Source of the DNA: Aradus depressus
Lineage: Eukaryota; Arthropoda; Insecta; Hemiptera; Aradidae
Reading direction: 5' to 3'
NCBI GenBank assembly: GCA_963662175.1
Contig: OY759218.1
Location: 11,958,001 to 12,022,000 of the forward strand
DNA: 64,000 nucleotides
The notes under the pieces were generated by a model. The model ran no database searches and was not told the origin of the DNA. It saw only the letters and a list, made by a program, of their open reading frames with translations. A program made the position numbers and the translations under genes. This document shows, piece by piece, positions 1 to 10,042 of the stretch. Position 1 is the first letter of the stretch; every line of letters starts with the position of its first letter.

Positions 1-376
1 ACTCCATTTTTTTTGGTTTCAAGATGGCCATTTGCAATTATTTTATTAAATTAGTACAATTTCTCAACATGTTTTAATTTGTTTTAATTATTCCCTCATA
101 TCTCTTTAGAAGCAAAGCTCAAATTCTCGAAACTTATAGATCTTACGAATCGATAAACCCTTTGGAGTGAGTACCGATTTCGGGACATACTGAATATTTT
201 GAATTTTCAGCAATCAAGTCGGAGGACATTTTGCTATTTTTTTTTCAATTGGTACTAGTAAAGTAGTCTGAATAATTTACCCAGAGTTATTTATAACATA
301 TGTTTTTTTTTATTAAGAGCTTCACTCAATTATTTGATTTATTATTTTATTTTTTTAAGGATAAATACATTTTTTT

Positions 377-596
377 TATAACGTAACTTAATTTCATTTT
401 AAATTAATTTTTTTACACAATTTTCATTAATTAATAATAATAGCAATATTGAAAATAAAATAAATATTACAATTTGGCATCCCCACAAGGGATGCCAAAT
501 TGTAATATTTATTTTATTTTCAATATTGCTAATATTATTAATTAATGAAAATTGTTTAAAAAAAATGAATTAAAAATAAAATTAAGTTACGTTATA
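377..596. repeat. Long near-perfect palindrome (foldback)
   Basis: Two arms of about 107 bp (377-483 and 489-596) are reverse complements with only a few mismatches or short indels. They are separated by the 5-nt spacer CACAA. The tips read GGCATCCC and GGGATGCC, and the outer ends read ATAACGTAAC and GTTACGTTAT. The arms are extremely AT-rich. Such a structure would extrude as a hairpin or cruciform and is typical of a snapback MITE, but I found no clear target-site duplication. Confidence 0.9.
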
Positions 597-889
597 CCAT
601 ATGTAACTGATTGTTGGAATATTTTACATTTCAAGTAACGTAAAGGTGTTTTACCTGATTTGCAGGAATTTTTCAAACCTTCAGAAATTCCCCTCCTGAC
701 TTCAGATTTGCTGACTTAAGCCCCTTTGCTCAAACACCCGAGATATTTCAATGTTCTGTTGGTTTTCATGATGGTGGGAGGGAGGCAATACTATTTCTAT
801 TCATCTATTTTTTCTTAAACTGAATTCATGTATTTATGAATTACATTACGTAACTCTTAAGTACCAAAATAATGTTAATAACTTGAATA

Positions 890-1780
890 AAGTCGTTGGT
901 GAGTCACAGACTATGTACTTCCCCAGCGCAAAATAATCAACTAAGTTTTTGCTGTCACTCTGAAACTAATTAATTTGGTTGAAAATGGTGACGTCTTTAT
1001 AAGTTTTTGAATTTACATTTGAAGTTTAATCAGTGCCGGATTAAGACTATTCGATGCCCTAAGCATTCAGAGTTATGGTGCCCCGCCTCACTATTCATAT
1101 GATTAACCTCTTATTTATTTTGGCAAGTTCAATGCTAAAGCTCGATTGAACAAAACGAAGACGAAATTAATTTAGCGAGAAAATAAGAAAATCAGATTAT
1201 TAAAAACTAAATTTATCTTTCGTCCAAATACGCCATTCGTTCATCATATACGTGCTCTTCTTCGTCAGATACTTCTTCTTCCTCAGTATCATCATAATCA
1301 GGATTTGATATTTGCTCTTCCGAAGTTTACGGCAGGGTATGAAAAAAATTATGCCACCTATAAATGTTTTTTTATTTAACATATTAGTTCCATTTTTAGT
1401 TGAAAAAAATAGCAGATTTACGAAAGAAAAAAAAAATTGGAGAAATAATCAACTATTCAAATAAATATTTATTGCATTGCGGACTTGGTGCCCCCGAGAC
1501 ATGCCTAAACAATTGCTTAGTTTGCTTATAACAAACGTGGCACTGAGTTTAATGCCAATACATTCATTACAACGACAGTTATGAAGGTTATTGTGTTAAA
1601 ACTTTCTCTAATTACTCATTCCCTTTTTCCGATTTGACTGAAAATCAACAGGTGTCGTCCTTATGCGGTTCTGGATAAGTAAATGATATGTTTGGGCATG
1701 TAAAATTTCATGTCGATATATTAATTTTATTGGGAGTTATCGTGTTCAATGATTCACCCACAGTTTTTTTTTTCATTTAA
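890..1780 (+). mobile_element. Family A copy, split by a hAT insertion
   Basis: Forward family A sequence runs 890-1030 (GTACTTCCCCAGCGC and following) and resumes at 1554 with CATTCATTACAACGACAG, the GAAAATCAACAGGTGTCGTC module and the TATTGGGAGTTATCGTG module. The interruption at 1031-1545 is a hAT element with a duplicated target. The right terminal inverted repeat is missing. Confidence 0.8.
1031..1545. mobile_element. hAT-superfamily element with 8-bp TSD
   Basis: The element is bounded by CAGTGCC and GGCACTG and flanked on both sides by the exact 8-bp duplication AGTTTAAT (1023-1030 and 1546-1553). CAG...CTG ends with an 8-bp duplication are the hallmark of hAT transposons. The terminal repeats are only about 7 bp. 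Inside, on the minus strand, is a short acidic Glu/Asp-rich open stretch (about 1240-1330), but no transposase catalytic region, so the element is non-autonomous or decayed. Confidence 0.85.
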
Positions 1781-2029
1781 ATATAAATATTAAATTTTGT
1801 TTTCGGGTGCTCATGTATATTTAAGTAATTGAGAAGGCTAGAAACATATGTACGTATATGTTGACATCCAATTGTAGATTGGTCCAGTTTCCCCCAAAAT
1901 ATATCCTCTGAGGGGTTAGTTCCGCCAATAAATGTATTACTGTTGTCAAACCTTTCGATGGAAACTGTCGTCACTGGCTGCTGGTCGAGTACAGTGGGCG
2001 AGCGCTTTAATGTTTTCCATATTTCAAGA

Positions 2030-2250
2030 CATAGCTGTACAGGAGGAAGAGGGGAAAAACCCCGTGGGGGCTAAAAAAGGGTACCGTTCGGATTGTAAAC
2101 TGATTGAACTTCCATTTAGTATTTGTTAAGAGGTGGCTGAAGATGGTACCACTCCCCCCATATTATATAGGTATATATTATGGAAAATAGACAATATTTT
2201 TTTTCAAACATACGGTTTTTCTTTATTTTTTGCATTATTTACTTCAAAAT
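2030..2250. repeat. Family G repeat
   Basis: This stretch matches 56100-56270 in the same orientation and 55768-55860 in reverse. Shared landmarks include GGGTACCGTT, TTGAACTTCCATTT and GTATTTGTTAAG, and both direct copies end in a run leading to CGTTTTTCTTATTTTT-like sequence. No coding sequence is seen. The family is anonymous. Confidence 0.65.
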
Positions 2251-2700
2251 CTATAAATGAAATGATTGGTTTATGGTCACTACAGTAAGAAACATAAATT
2301 TTATACTTAATCGAATCTTGCAAAAACAACGTCTATAGTTGTGCCACGTTTATGTTGATAATCTCATGTTGTAGTTAACTTTCGATCATTAACCACTCTC
2401 CATTCAAATGTGTGAAAAAGAAACTTAATCAATGGCCCTCTCTTCTGCTAAATTACAATTGAAATCTCCAGCCAAAATCAAAGGTCATATTCAATGATTG
2501 AGGAGTCATATTTATCGATACAGAGCCAGCCAAGATTCATTCACCCCTCCCCTCCGCCCACCGCCTCCCAGAGCTTCCTAATGCCGGTTGGCGGATTCGG
2601 GGAGGGGAGAGTGAAACTTTCGTTGCCATTTCCGTGTCGTAACGCTTTTACCAACTCACTGCCAGAGAGACCAACGGCACTCCAAAATACAAAAGTCATT
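2225..2700 (-). pseudogene. Endonuclease/exonuclease/phosphatase-like transposon remnant
   Basis: Read on the minus strand, with several stops and frameshifts, the sequence gives AGDFNCNLAEERA, then KRGTTIDVVFARF-like sequence, then SDHKPIISF. GDFN and SDH are signature motifs of the endonuclease/exonuclease/phosphatase fold found in LINEs and in some Helitron-like elements. A second copy of the same unit is at 26935-27370 (+). The GC-richer side (2520-2700) carries a shared segment containing ACACGGAAATGGCAACGAAA. Parent element class is inferred only. Confidence 0.55.
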
Positions 2701-3170
2701 GCAACGAGGACATGTGAGCTTTTGGCGATTCGAAAGTCAGTGTAACCATGAAAACACACCAGTTACCACGTACTTCGAAGTAAAAATGTTAAATATTTGC
2801 ACACAGTCGATATATGGGAGGAGGGTCGGGTGGCTGAGTGTGTTACCGGCAAGAAATAGAATACATTAGGTCGGCCTTTCCTAATGGTGTTGGTGTTTGC
2901 AAATGAGATGGGGTAGGAGGGGGGTGCATGCAGAAATGCATCTCCGGACTGCATAATGATGCACGGAGGGGCGTGTTCCCTCCCTCCTCTCTCTCTATAT
3001 CGCCATTTCCCTCCCCCTCTTGCCTCTCTTCCTGAACCCTTCCTCAGGAGGGCGGGGCACGATCAGGTCTCCCCCCCCCACCTTGTGTTCCAGCTACCCC
3101 CACCCATCTATCCCAAGAACACCTTCAAGTCTTAATGTCAACAGTTATCACTGGTTGTTATCCCAAGAAC
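2701..3170. other. Unassigned, locally GC/pyrimidine-rich
   Basis: I recognise no gene or repeat here. The stretch at 2960-3120 is unusually rich in CCCTCC/CTCTCT pyrimidine tracts on the + strand for this AT-rich window. Confidence 0.5.
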
Positions 3171-3177
3171 GGGGATT

Positions 3178-3868
3178 ATCACTTCCCCAGATATACGAAG
3201 TATAGTACTACCTATGTGGTTAAGTCAAAAATTCTATTTTGAGTTTTCACCGGAATTTTATGTTTTCCGACGCCCTGATTCCAAAAATGAAAACAATTTA
3301 AGTACTTTCCAAACACAAATTAAAAAGTTTTCCCTTTCCCTCCAAAACCAATTGACCGTTTGGGCACAAAATCAATAGTTGACTTAGGAAGGGGCTTTTG
3401 AATGCTCTCACTAAATATTGTGTCGATACATACATTACATCAGCAGTTATTACTGTTTATGAGTTGAGCCCCCTTTTCTCCCCACCTCTCCCTTTGGCTG
3501 TAAATAATAGGTGTCGCCCTTAGGGGTATCTGGATACTCATACTGAATGTCGTGTCGATACATACAATACATCGACAGTTATTAGAGTTTTTGTGTGAGG
3601 CCCCCTCCTAATTTCCCCTTTTCCATTGGCCGATTAGGCTGAAAATCTATATGTGTTGTCCTTAGGAGGTTCTGGGTACACATGTAAAATTTGGCTTCGA
3701 TACATTCATTCTATCGGGAATTATCGTGTTCACATAAACACAGACAGCGATACTTTTTCTTTTTTAATTTTTGGAATCACGGGGGGTCGGAATATATTGA
3801 ATTCAGGTGAAAACGCAACATCGAATCGTTGACCGATTACATAACTTCCCCTATGCTTTGTAACGCGG
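3178..3868 (+). mobile_element. Family A, complete copy with both terminal inverted repeats
   Basis: This is the clearest full-length member. The left terminal repeat starts CTTCCCCAGATATACGAAG and runs through TTTATGTTTTCCGACGCCC to CCAAAAATGAAAA (about 3181-3290). The right one mirrors it from about 3752 and ends GGGGGAAGT (3868). Between them are the AAAACCAATTGACCGTTTGG segment and three successive modules of ~130 bp, each with TCGATACAT, a CAGTTATTA or GGGAATTATC motif, a pyrimidine-rich CCCCTCC stretch, and AATAGGTGTCG. There is no open reading frame of note, so it is non-autonomous; the superfamily is unknown. Confidence 0.8.
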
Positions 3869-5040
3869 GGGAAGTAAAATTTCCTGTCTGAACCCCCTAA
3901 GAACAATACTTATCATTTTTAGCCAAATCAGCTGGGCTAAACTCAAAGACCTAATAACTGTCGATGAATGAATACTGTACCCGCATTGGTTCCTTTCCAA
4001 ACGTGATTAGATCCGTTGAAATTATAAGTTTTGATAGCCTAAATTACTTCAGAGAAAGATTTTAGGGAAATAAAAAAATTAAATAATTTTAAATATTTAA
4101 AAATAAACTAATAGGTATATTAGAAAAACTAAAAAAAATGGAGGCCATCAAAATTAAATATTTACATACAGCATACCTTCTGACGTCTGAGGAAAAAAAA
4201 AGTCTTAATTTGTACACCGTGCCTATGTATAAACCAAAAATTTTAACTTTTTTTGTAGTTTTCTTTCTTCTTCCTGTTTCTTTTCGTCTTTATAAATTAT
4301 ATTATAAATTTCCATGTTCTTTGTTTTTTTGTAGCACACTTATTTCGTTAATTTTAATTAAAAGTCACCTCATATCGAGGATCTAAATCGATTTGACGTC
4401 CAACATTTTTGATTTGGTTACCTTCTTATCAGTCCCCCACTCCAATTTTTCCTTTCTTCTCTATTTTCATAAATAATTTCTTCCTGCTTCTTACAAAATG
4501 TTATCAAATTCCACCGAGCAGTTTTTCTTATTCTGTTGTTTCTTGTATTTTGTTGATTATTCCTTTTTCAATAATTATCTTGTTTCATTTTTCCATATTA
4601 TTCTTCGACGTTCTTTTTACCTTTTAACTTAACTTGGTTCCAATTTGATGCTTATTTGCTACGAATTATGTCTATCTAATTTTTGAAGGTGTCATATTTC
4701 TGTCTTCCTTAGTAAAAGTTTTTATTAATTGCTCATTTTTTTCCGTTTCTTCTGTATATATTTTAAAACGTATTAAATTTCCTTCCTTTTGTATGTATTC
4801 TCTTCTTGATTTCCTTATGAATTGATCCGTTTTTCACTGTAGATTCTTATTCCTTTTAAGGCTTTTTAAGGATCTTGCTATTTCCTTTAACGGCATTTTA
4901 TTGTGATTCAATTGTTTCGAAATTGTATTTCAGAGTTCCTTTTCTTTTGATTTTATGATCTTTTAGAAGTCAATGGTTATTTTTATTTGGTTTCTTCAGT
5001 TTTTGAATTTCTTATAATTTGATCAAAAGCAGGGGGAAGG
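3869..5040. other. Unassigned AT-rich sequence
   Basis: A reverse fragment of family A may continue to about 3990 (CTCAAAGACCTAATAACTG, GATGAATGAATACTG). The remainder, 4020-5040, is AT-rich with poly-T/C tracts and shows no gene, RNA or repeat that I can name. Confidence 0.45.
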
Positions 5041-5627
5041 TTGTTTTCACAGCTCTGCATTGGACCTGTTTACCAACCCTTCTCCTTCTCTTTAGCTTGG
5101 AGTGCCACCCAACTGGGGGAAGTTAGTGTCACGCAATCCGGGAAGCCCCTAGACGTCTGGAAACTACACTGGTCAACTGGGAGATTCGAAAGGGAATGTG
5201 AATTGCTTGTTAAAGGAGGTTCTAAGGAGATTATATCCACATTCCTTTTGCTTTATCCATAACTTCGGCTACTGTACTGGTCGACTGAGTTGTTTGACAA
5301 GTGAATGTCAATAACCTGTGGGGTATGATTGAAAGAGGAGGATTTAAAGCTACTCTTCCTCAGTTTCTCTTTCGTAATTTGAAGTGCATTTCAAGTAGAG
5401 GAGAAAGTCTCCCCTCATTCGAGAAATAGCACCAACCTTGGCATCAAATGACTTTGGACTGTTGTCTTTCAACAGGATTGCTTATCGCCAGTTGAGCAGA
5501 TTACCCGTATAATTTTAACTCGGTATTTCTGCATATGAACCTACTTAACAGCCTTTCCACATTCTACAGCTTCTGAGTCGTAATTTGAAAGGCTTCTCAA
5601 GTCGTATCATGGAACCCAAGAATTTGA
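5041..5627. other. Left flank of the 169-bp satellite
   Basis: This is less AT-rich than its surroundings. Two weakly similar segments about 110 bp apart (CACTGGTCAACTGGGAGATT near 5168, ACTGGTCGACTGAG near 5276) suggest an old duplication. No coding signal is convincing. Confidence 0.4.
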
Positions 5628-7992
5628 CATCTGCTACTAGAAGGAATGGATCGTTCAACAAGTAACCGCTCGTCGAATGAGTTTGAAAGAGGGTCTACTA
5701 AGGATCCTATCTTGTCCTTCCTCGTTGAACTAGACAACAAGCCTACCGTTGCTAGCACAACCCAGACTGCCCTATCTAGGCAACGTCTCCAGGTACATCT
5801 GCTACTACAAAGAATGGATCCGTTCAACAAGGAACCGCTCGTCGAATGAGTTTGAAAGAGGGTCTACTAAGGATCCTATCTTGTCCTTCCTCGTTGAACT
5901 AGACAACAAGCCTACCGTTGCTAGCACAACCCAGACTGCCCTAACTGGGCAACCTCTCCAGGTACATCTGCTACTACAAAGAATGAATGTGTTCAACAAG
6001 TAACCGCTCGTCGAATGAGTTTGAAAGAGGGTCTACTAAGGATCCTATCTTGTCCTTCCTCGTTGAACTAGACAACAAGCCTACCGTTGCTAGCACAACC
6101 CAGACTGCCCTATCTAGGCAACGTCTCCAGGTACATCTGCTACTACAAAGAATGGATCCGTTCAACAAGGAACCGCTCGTCGAATGAGTTTGAAAGAGGG
6201 TCTACTAAGGATCCTATCTTGTCCTTCCTCGTTGAACTAGACAACAAGCCTACCGTTGCTAGCACAACCCAGACTGCCCTAACTGGGCAACCTCTCCAGG
6301 TACATCTGCTACTACAAAGAATGGATCCGTTCAACAAGTAACTGCTCGTCGAATGAGTTTGAAAGAGGGTCTACTAAGGATCCTACCTTGTCCTTCCTCG
6401 TTGAACTAGACAACAAGCCTACCGTTGCTAGCACAACCCAGACTGCCCTAACTGGGCAACCTCTCCAGGTACATCTGCTACTACAAAGAATGAATGTGTT
6501 CAACAAGGAACCGCTCGTCGAATGAGTTTGAAAGAGGGTCTACTAAGGATCCTATCTTGTCCTTCCTCGTTGAACTAGACAACAAGCCTACCGTTGCTAG
6601 CACAACCCAGACTGCCCTAACTGGGCAACCTCTCCAGGTACATCTGCTACTACAAAGAATGAATGTGTTCAACAAGGAACCGCTCGTCGAATGAGTTTGA
6701 AAGAGGGTCTACTAAGGATCCTATCTTGTCCTTCCTCGTTGAACTAGACAACAAGCCTACCGTTGCTAGCACAACCCAGACTGCCCTAACTGGGCAACCT
6801 CTCCAGGTACATCTGCTACTACAAAGAATGAATGTGTTCATCAAGGAACCGCTCGTCGAATGAGTTTGAAAGAGGGTCTACTAAGGATCCTATCTTGTCC
6901 TTCCGCATTGAACTAGACAACAAGCCTACCGTTGCTAGCACAACCCAGACTGCCCTAACTGGGCAACCTCTCCAGGTACATCTGCTACTACAAAGAATGG
7001 ATCCGTTCAACAAGTAACTGCTCGTCGAATGAGTTTGAAAGAGGGTCTACTAAGGATCCTATCTTGTCCTTCCTCGTTGAACTAGACAACAAGCCTACCG
7101 TTGCTAGCACAACCCAGACTGCCCTAACTGGGCAACCTCTCCAGGTACATCTGCTACTACAAAGAATGAATGTGTTCAACAAGGAACCGCTCGTCGAATG
7201 AGTTTGAAAGAGGGTCTACTAAGGATCCTATCTTGTCCTTCCTCGTTGAACTAGACAACAAGCCTACCGTTGCTAGCACAACCCAGACTGCCCTAACTGG
7301 GCAACCTCTCCAGGTACATCTGCTACTACAAAGAATGAATGTGTTCAACAAGGAACCGCTCGTCGAATGAGTTTGAAAGAGGGTCTACTAAGGATCCTAT
7401 CTTGTCCTTCCTCGTTGAACTAGACAACAAGCCTACCGTTGCTAGCACAACCCAGACTGCCCTAACTGGGCAACCTCTCCAGGTACATCTGCTACTACAA
7501 AGAATGAATGTGTTCATCAAGGAACCGCTCGTCGAATGAGTTTGAAAGAGGGTCTACTAAGGATCCTATCTTGTCCTTCCGCATTGAACTAGACAACAAG
7601 CCTACCGTTGCTAGCACAACCCAGACTGCCCTAACTGGGCAACCTCTCCAGGTACATCTGCTACTACAAAGAATGGATCCGTTCAACAAGTAACTGCTCG
7701 TCGAATGAGTTTGAAAGAGGGTCTACTAAGGATCCTATCTTGTCCTTCCTCGTTGAACTAGACAACAAGCCTACCGTTGCTAGCACAACCCAGACTGCCC
7801 TATCTAGGCAACGTCTCCAGGTACATCTGCTACTACAAAGAATGGATCCGTTCAACAAGGAACCGCTCGTCGAATGAGTTTGAAAGAGGGTCTACTAAGG
7901 ATCCTATCTTGTCCTTCCTCGTTGAACTAGACAACAAGCCTACCGTTGCTAGCACAACCCAGACTGCCCTAACTGGGCAACCTCTCCAGGTA
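5628..7992. repeat. 169-bp tandem satellite, about 14 units, with higher-order structure
   Basis: The landmark CGTCGAATGA recurs at 5671, 5840, 6009, 6178 and onward to 7868 with exact 169-bp spacing. Units are nearly identical. Variants repeat at larger periods. CTATCTAGGCAACGTC alternates with CTAACTGGGCAACCTC in the first units (338-bp dimers). CCTTCCGCATTGAAC (6899 and 7575) and GTTCATCAAGG (6836 and 7512) recur at 676 bp, so four-unit blocks were amplified. The left edge is degenerate and the right edge is abrupt (CCAGGTA|GAC). Since 169 is not a multiple of 3, the ~64-residue open frames on both strands are artefacts of the repeat. Confidence 0.95.
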
Positions 7993-8059
7993 GACTACCC
8001 ATATAAAGAGATAGGGGGAGGTGTGCGGCTTCCTTGGTGGTCTCATTACCATCTCCCAC

Positions 8060-8130
8060 TTTATTAGCTTGTGGCTCCCCCAGGACCGGAGCTGAACTAG
8101 ACAACATCCCTCGTCTTCCTACAAGATTAT
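8060..8130. other. Degenerate satellite-like edge
   Basis: GAGCTGAACTAGACAACATC resembles the satellite segment GTTGAACTAGACAACAAGCC, suggesting a diverged half-unit just outside the array. The intervening sequence (7993-8059) is unrelated. Confidence 0.4.
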
Positions 8131-8239
8131 CATGTAGTTCTTCATTTTAATGATCAATACTAATTGAACTGTGTACGATACAGTTCCTGTGAACATGTGT
8201 CTGATAGTTGTTGGCAAAAAACCTAAAAAAATTATTAAA

Positions 8240-8420
8240 TAGTCGATGAATCACCGGCAATGTTCTTCACCAGCTCTGATTATTTGTAATAACGTTTCCG
8301 CTCTCCCTCTGAACACATAGGCTCCACCGATTGCGCTGAAATTCAATAGGTGTCTTCCTTAAGGGATTCAGAAGTCCCGCAAAAAAATTCTGTCAGTGTG
8401 TGTAATAGAAAAGCTAAATG
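8240..8420 (+). mobile_element. Family A fragment
   Basis: The landmarks are TCGATGAATCACCGGCAATG, a decayed CTTCACCAGC, and GAAATTCAATAGGTGTCTTC. Neither end has a terminal repeat. Confidence 0.65.
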
Positions 8421-8586
8421 CATTAGTTTTTTCTGAAAATGCTAAATTTTAACTGAGCTACCTTCGCTAATGTACCTCATCGAACGTATATCGATGAACA
8501 ATTGTGCTGTCTGAAGCCTCTTTAAATGGAATGGAACTCTTTGAATCGACTAATGTTGCTATTCAGAATCGGACTCAGCCCAGACG

Positions 8587-8907
8587 TTGCCCCGCGACAA
8601 AAAACCGAGTCCACACCAAGATTCATGTCAGTCCTTTACGAAAAATGACGGAGGAATTTCCGTAGCTCTTTTTTGTATAGTTAATAATAAACGCAATAAA
8701 AAACGACAAAAAAAATGGTGGGTTCGCAAATTATTTCATGGCGGGAATGATCTTTTGGACACTTTAAAAATGATAGATGGCATGGGGTTTAGACATTTTT
8801 TGAGAATGTTCCCAATCCATTTTGCAACCATTTTAACCAAGTTGGTAATCAAATTTGTAAGAAAAGTACCAATTTTAGGGAGTCTGTCTCCGCGGCCAAC
8901 AGATTAG
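8587..8907 (+). pseudogene. PIF/Harbinger nuclease, N-terminal remnant
   Basis: The open frame contains KKRQKKWWVRKLFHGG followed by GFRHFLRMFPIHFATILTKL. Harbinger (HARBI1-like) transposases have a basic stretch, then a WWVRPL-type motif, a short linker and an FRM..F..LL helix in this order, so the match is to the N-terminal ~90 residues. Full-length proteins have about 350-450 residues; the DDE nuclease core is absent. No ATG start is visible at the frame's left end. The remnant lies tail-to-tail with a MADF-domain remnant on the other strand, as expected for the two genes of such elements. Confidence 0.65.
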
Positions 8908-8924
8908 CTGTCACTCTTCGATTC

Positions 8925-9106
8925 CTAGTTAGGGGAAACTCTTACACAACACTCAATTTTCGCCACGGACACACTGAATTTACCAGCCAAAGCCGCCAAT
9001 GTTTTGCTTTTTAATTCACGATTCCTATAGTCCGTGAAGGCACATCCCATAAACAACGATGGGAATGCATCTCCTCTATAAACTGTAAAGTTAAATCTGT
9101 ATTCCA
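8925..9106 (-). pseudogene. MADF/Myb-like accessory protein remnant (PIF/Harbinger-type), frameshifted
   Basis: On the minus strand, one frame encodes WNTDLTLQFIEEMHSHRCLW. After a +1 shift near 9030, the adjacent frame continues DYRNRELKSKTLAALAGKF-SVSVAKIE. Together these follow the MADF consensus (LI..V...P.LWD....Y+N+..+...W..IA). MADF/Myb proteins are the second gene of PIF/Harbinger elements. The uninterrupted 157-codon frame covering 8925-9398 is a composite of this remnant and unrelated upstream sequence, not a real protein. Confidence 0.65.
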
Positions 9107-9202
9107 CAACATAATTGCAAAAGATAATCACCGAAACGAAACGAAAAACAAGTGCGTAGCTGTGAGAGTCTCTAACTTGTTCGGATTCACGTTCACACTG
9201 GC

Positions 9203-9220
9203 CAATGTTGCGCAACATTG
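9203..9220. repeat. 18-bp perfect palindrome
   Basis: CAATGTTGCGCAACATTG is its own reverse complement. It sits directly beside GGCCAGTGTGAACGTGAATC-like sequence on the minus strand, which looks like a DNA-transposon terminus upstream of the MADF remnant. It could be an internal terminal-repeat junction or a binding site; unproven. Confidence 0.5.
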
Positions 9221-9676
9221 ATTCTGTGTATCTCATATCGGACGGGATCCAAAAAACGCAGAAAATACTAACCCGCAACACACCAAATTCATGGCGACAA
9301 TGAGTCGGGCAGTCCGGGTGCAGGCGATTTATAGGAGCAATCCCAGAAGTAGAAAATATATCCATATATACATTTTTTGTCGCCCACTGAAATTCCATTT
9401 TTACTTTTGTGTTGTGTAAGAAGATTCTGACTTTGTATATAATTTATTTATTATACCCACAATTCTCAATCTTTGGTTGTAGTTTGGACGTAGAGATCGA
9501 CTCAATAAATGTGTTCTGTAGGAAGAATATTTTGATTGACGAGAAAAGGATGCTGTCATAAAGAACAAATGAATTATAGATGCTGATGATAGGAGTGCTT
9601 CCCGAAATGTCTGTAATTGCTAGTTTTTAAAAACCAGAAAAGAAATGGGAGTTGTATCTGTGATAAATATATTATA

Positions 9677-10014
9677 ATTAGTTAGTTATCATGACTCATG
9701 TCCGGGCATTAACTACGAGGTCATATCGCCTACTACCAGAGTGCTCTTTCGTCACTCTGGTGGACATGAGCTCGACTCTATTGGGGGAGTCCTAAATTTT
9801 GCCTACCCTAAATTTTTATTCACCTAGGGTAGGGGTCTTTAACGAGTACCTGACATCCTATAGGCTCTGGACCATCGCTTAACTTCCCATCCGAAGGATG
9901 GCGTGCTTAAGTTTATTTTACCTCCCAAAATAAACTAAGGGCCTTGGCCGGGTTTCGAACCCACAATCTTGAGCTCAGAAGGCAAGCACACATACCACTG
10001 AGCTACCGGCGCCC
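9677..10014 (-). mobile_element. tRNA-derived SINE, full length
   Basis: Reading the minus strand from 10014, the head is GGGCGCCGGTAGCTCAGTGG with a pol III A box (TAGCTCAGTGG, 9996-10006). A B box follows (GGTTCGAAACCC, near 9950-9961). A tRNA-unrelated body comes next, containing CATCCTTCGGATGGGA and ACTCTGGTAGTAGGCGATAT. It ends GACATGAGTCATGATAACTA. An AATATATTAT-like direct repeat flanks it (near 9667 and 10018). This is a retroposon, not a functional tRNA gene. Confidence 0.9.
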
Positions 10015-10042
10015 TATAATATATTATTAATTATATATATAA

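Noticed and set aside
5628..7992. Possible CRISPR array
   Set aside because: Units are 169 bp and identical throughout with no unique spacers, and the genome is eukaryotic.
5597..8067. More than 25 short open frames of 60-96 codons on both strands
   Set aside because: They are the same frame repeated by the 169-bp satellite; the unit is not a multiple of three, so no protein repeat is maintained, and both strands are equally 'open'.
8925..9398. A 157-residue gene on the minus strand
   Set aside because: The only recognisable part is a MADF domain whose N-terminal half lies in another frame; the remainder is unrelated upstream sequence.
9940..10014. A tRNA gene
   Set aside because: A and B boxes are present, but the sequence continues into a conserved SINE body repeated at other loci with target duplications, and the cloverleaf is not maintained.
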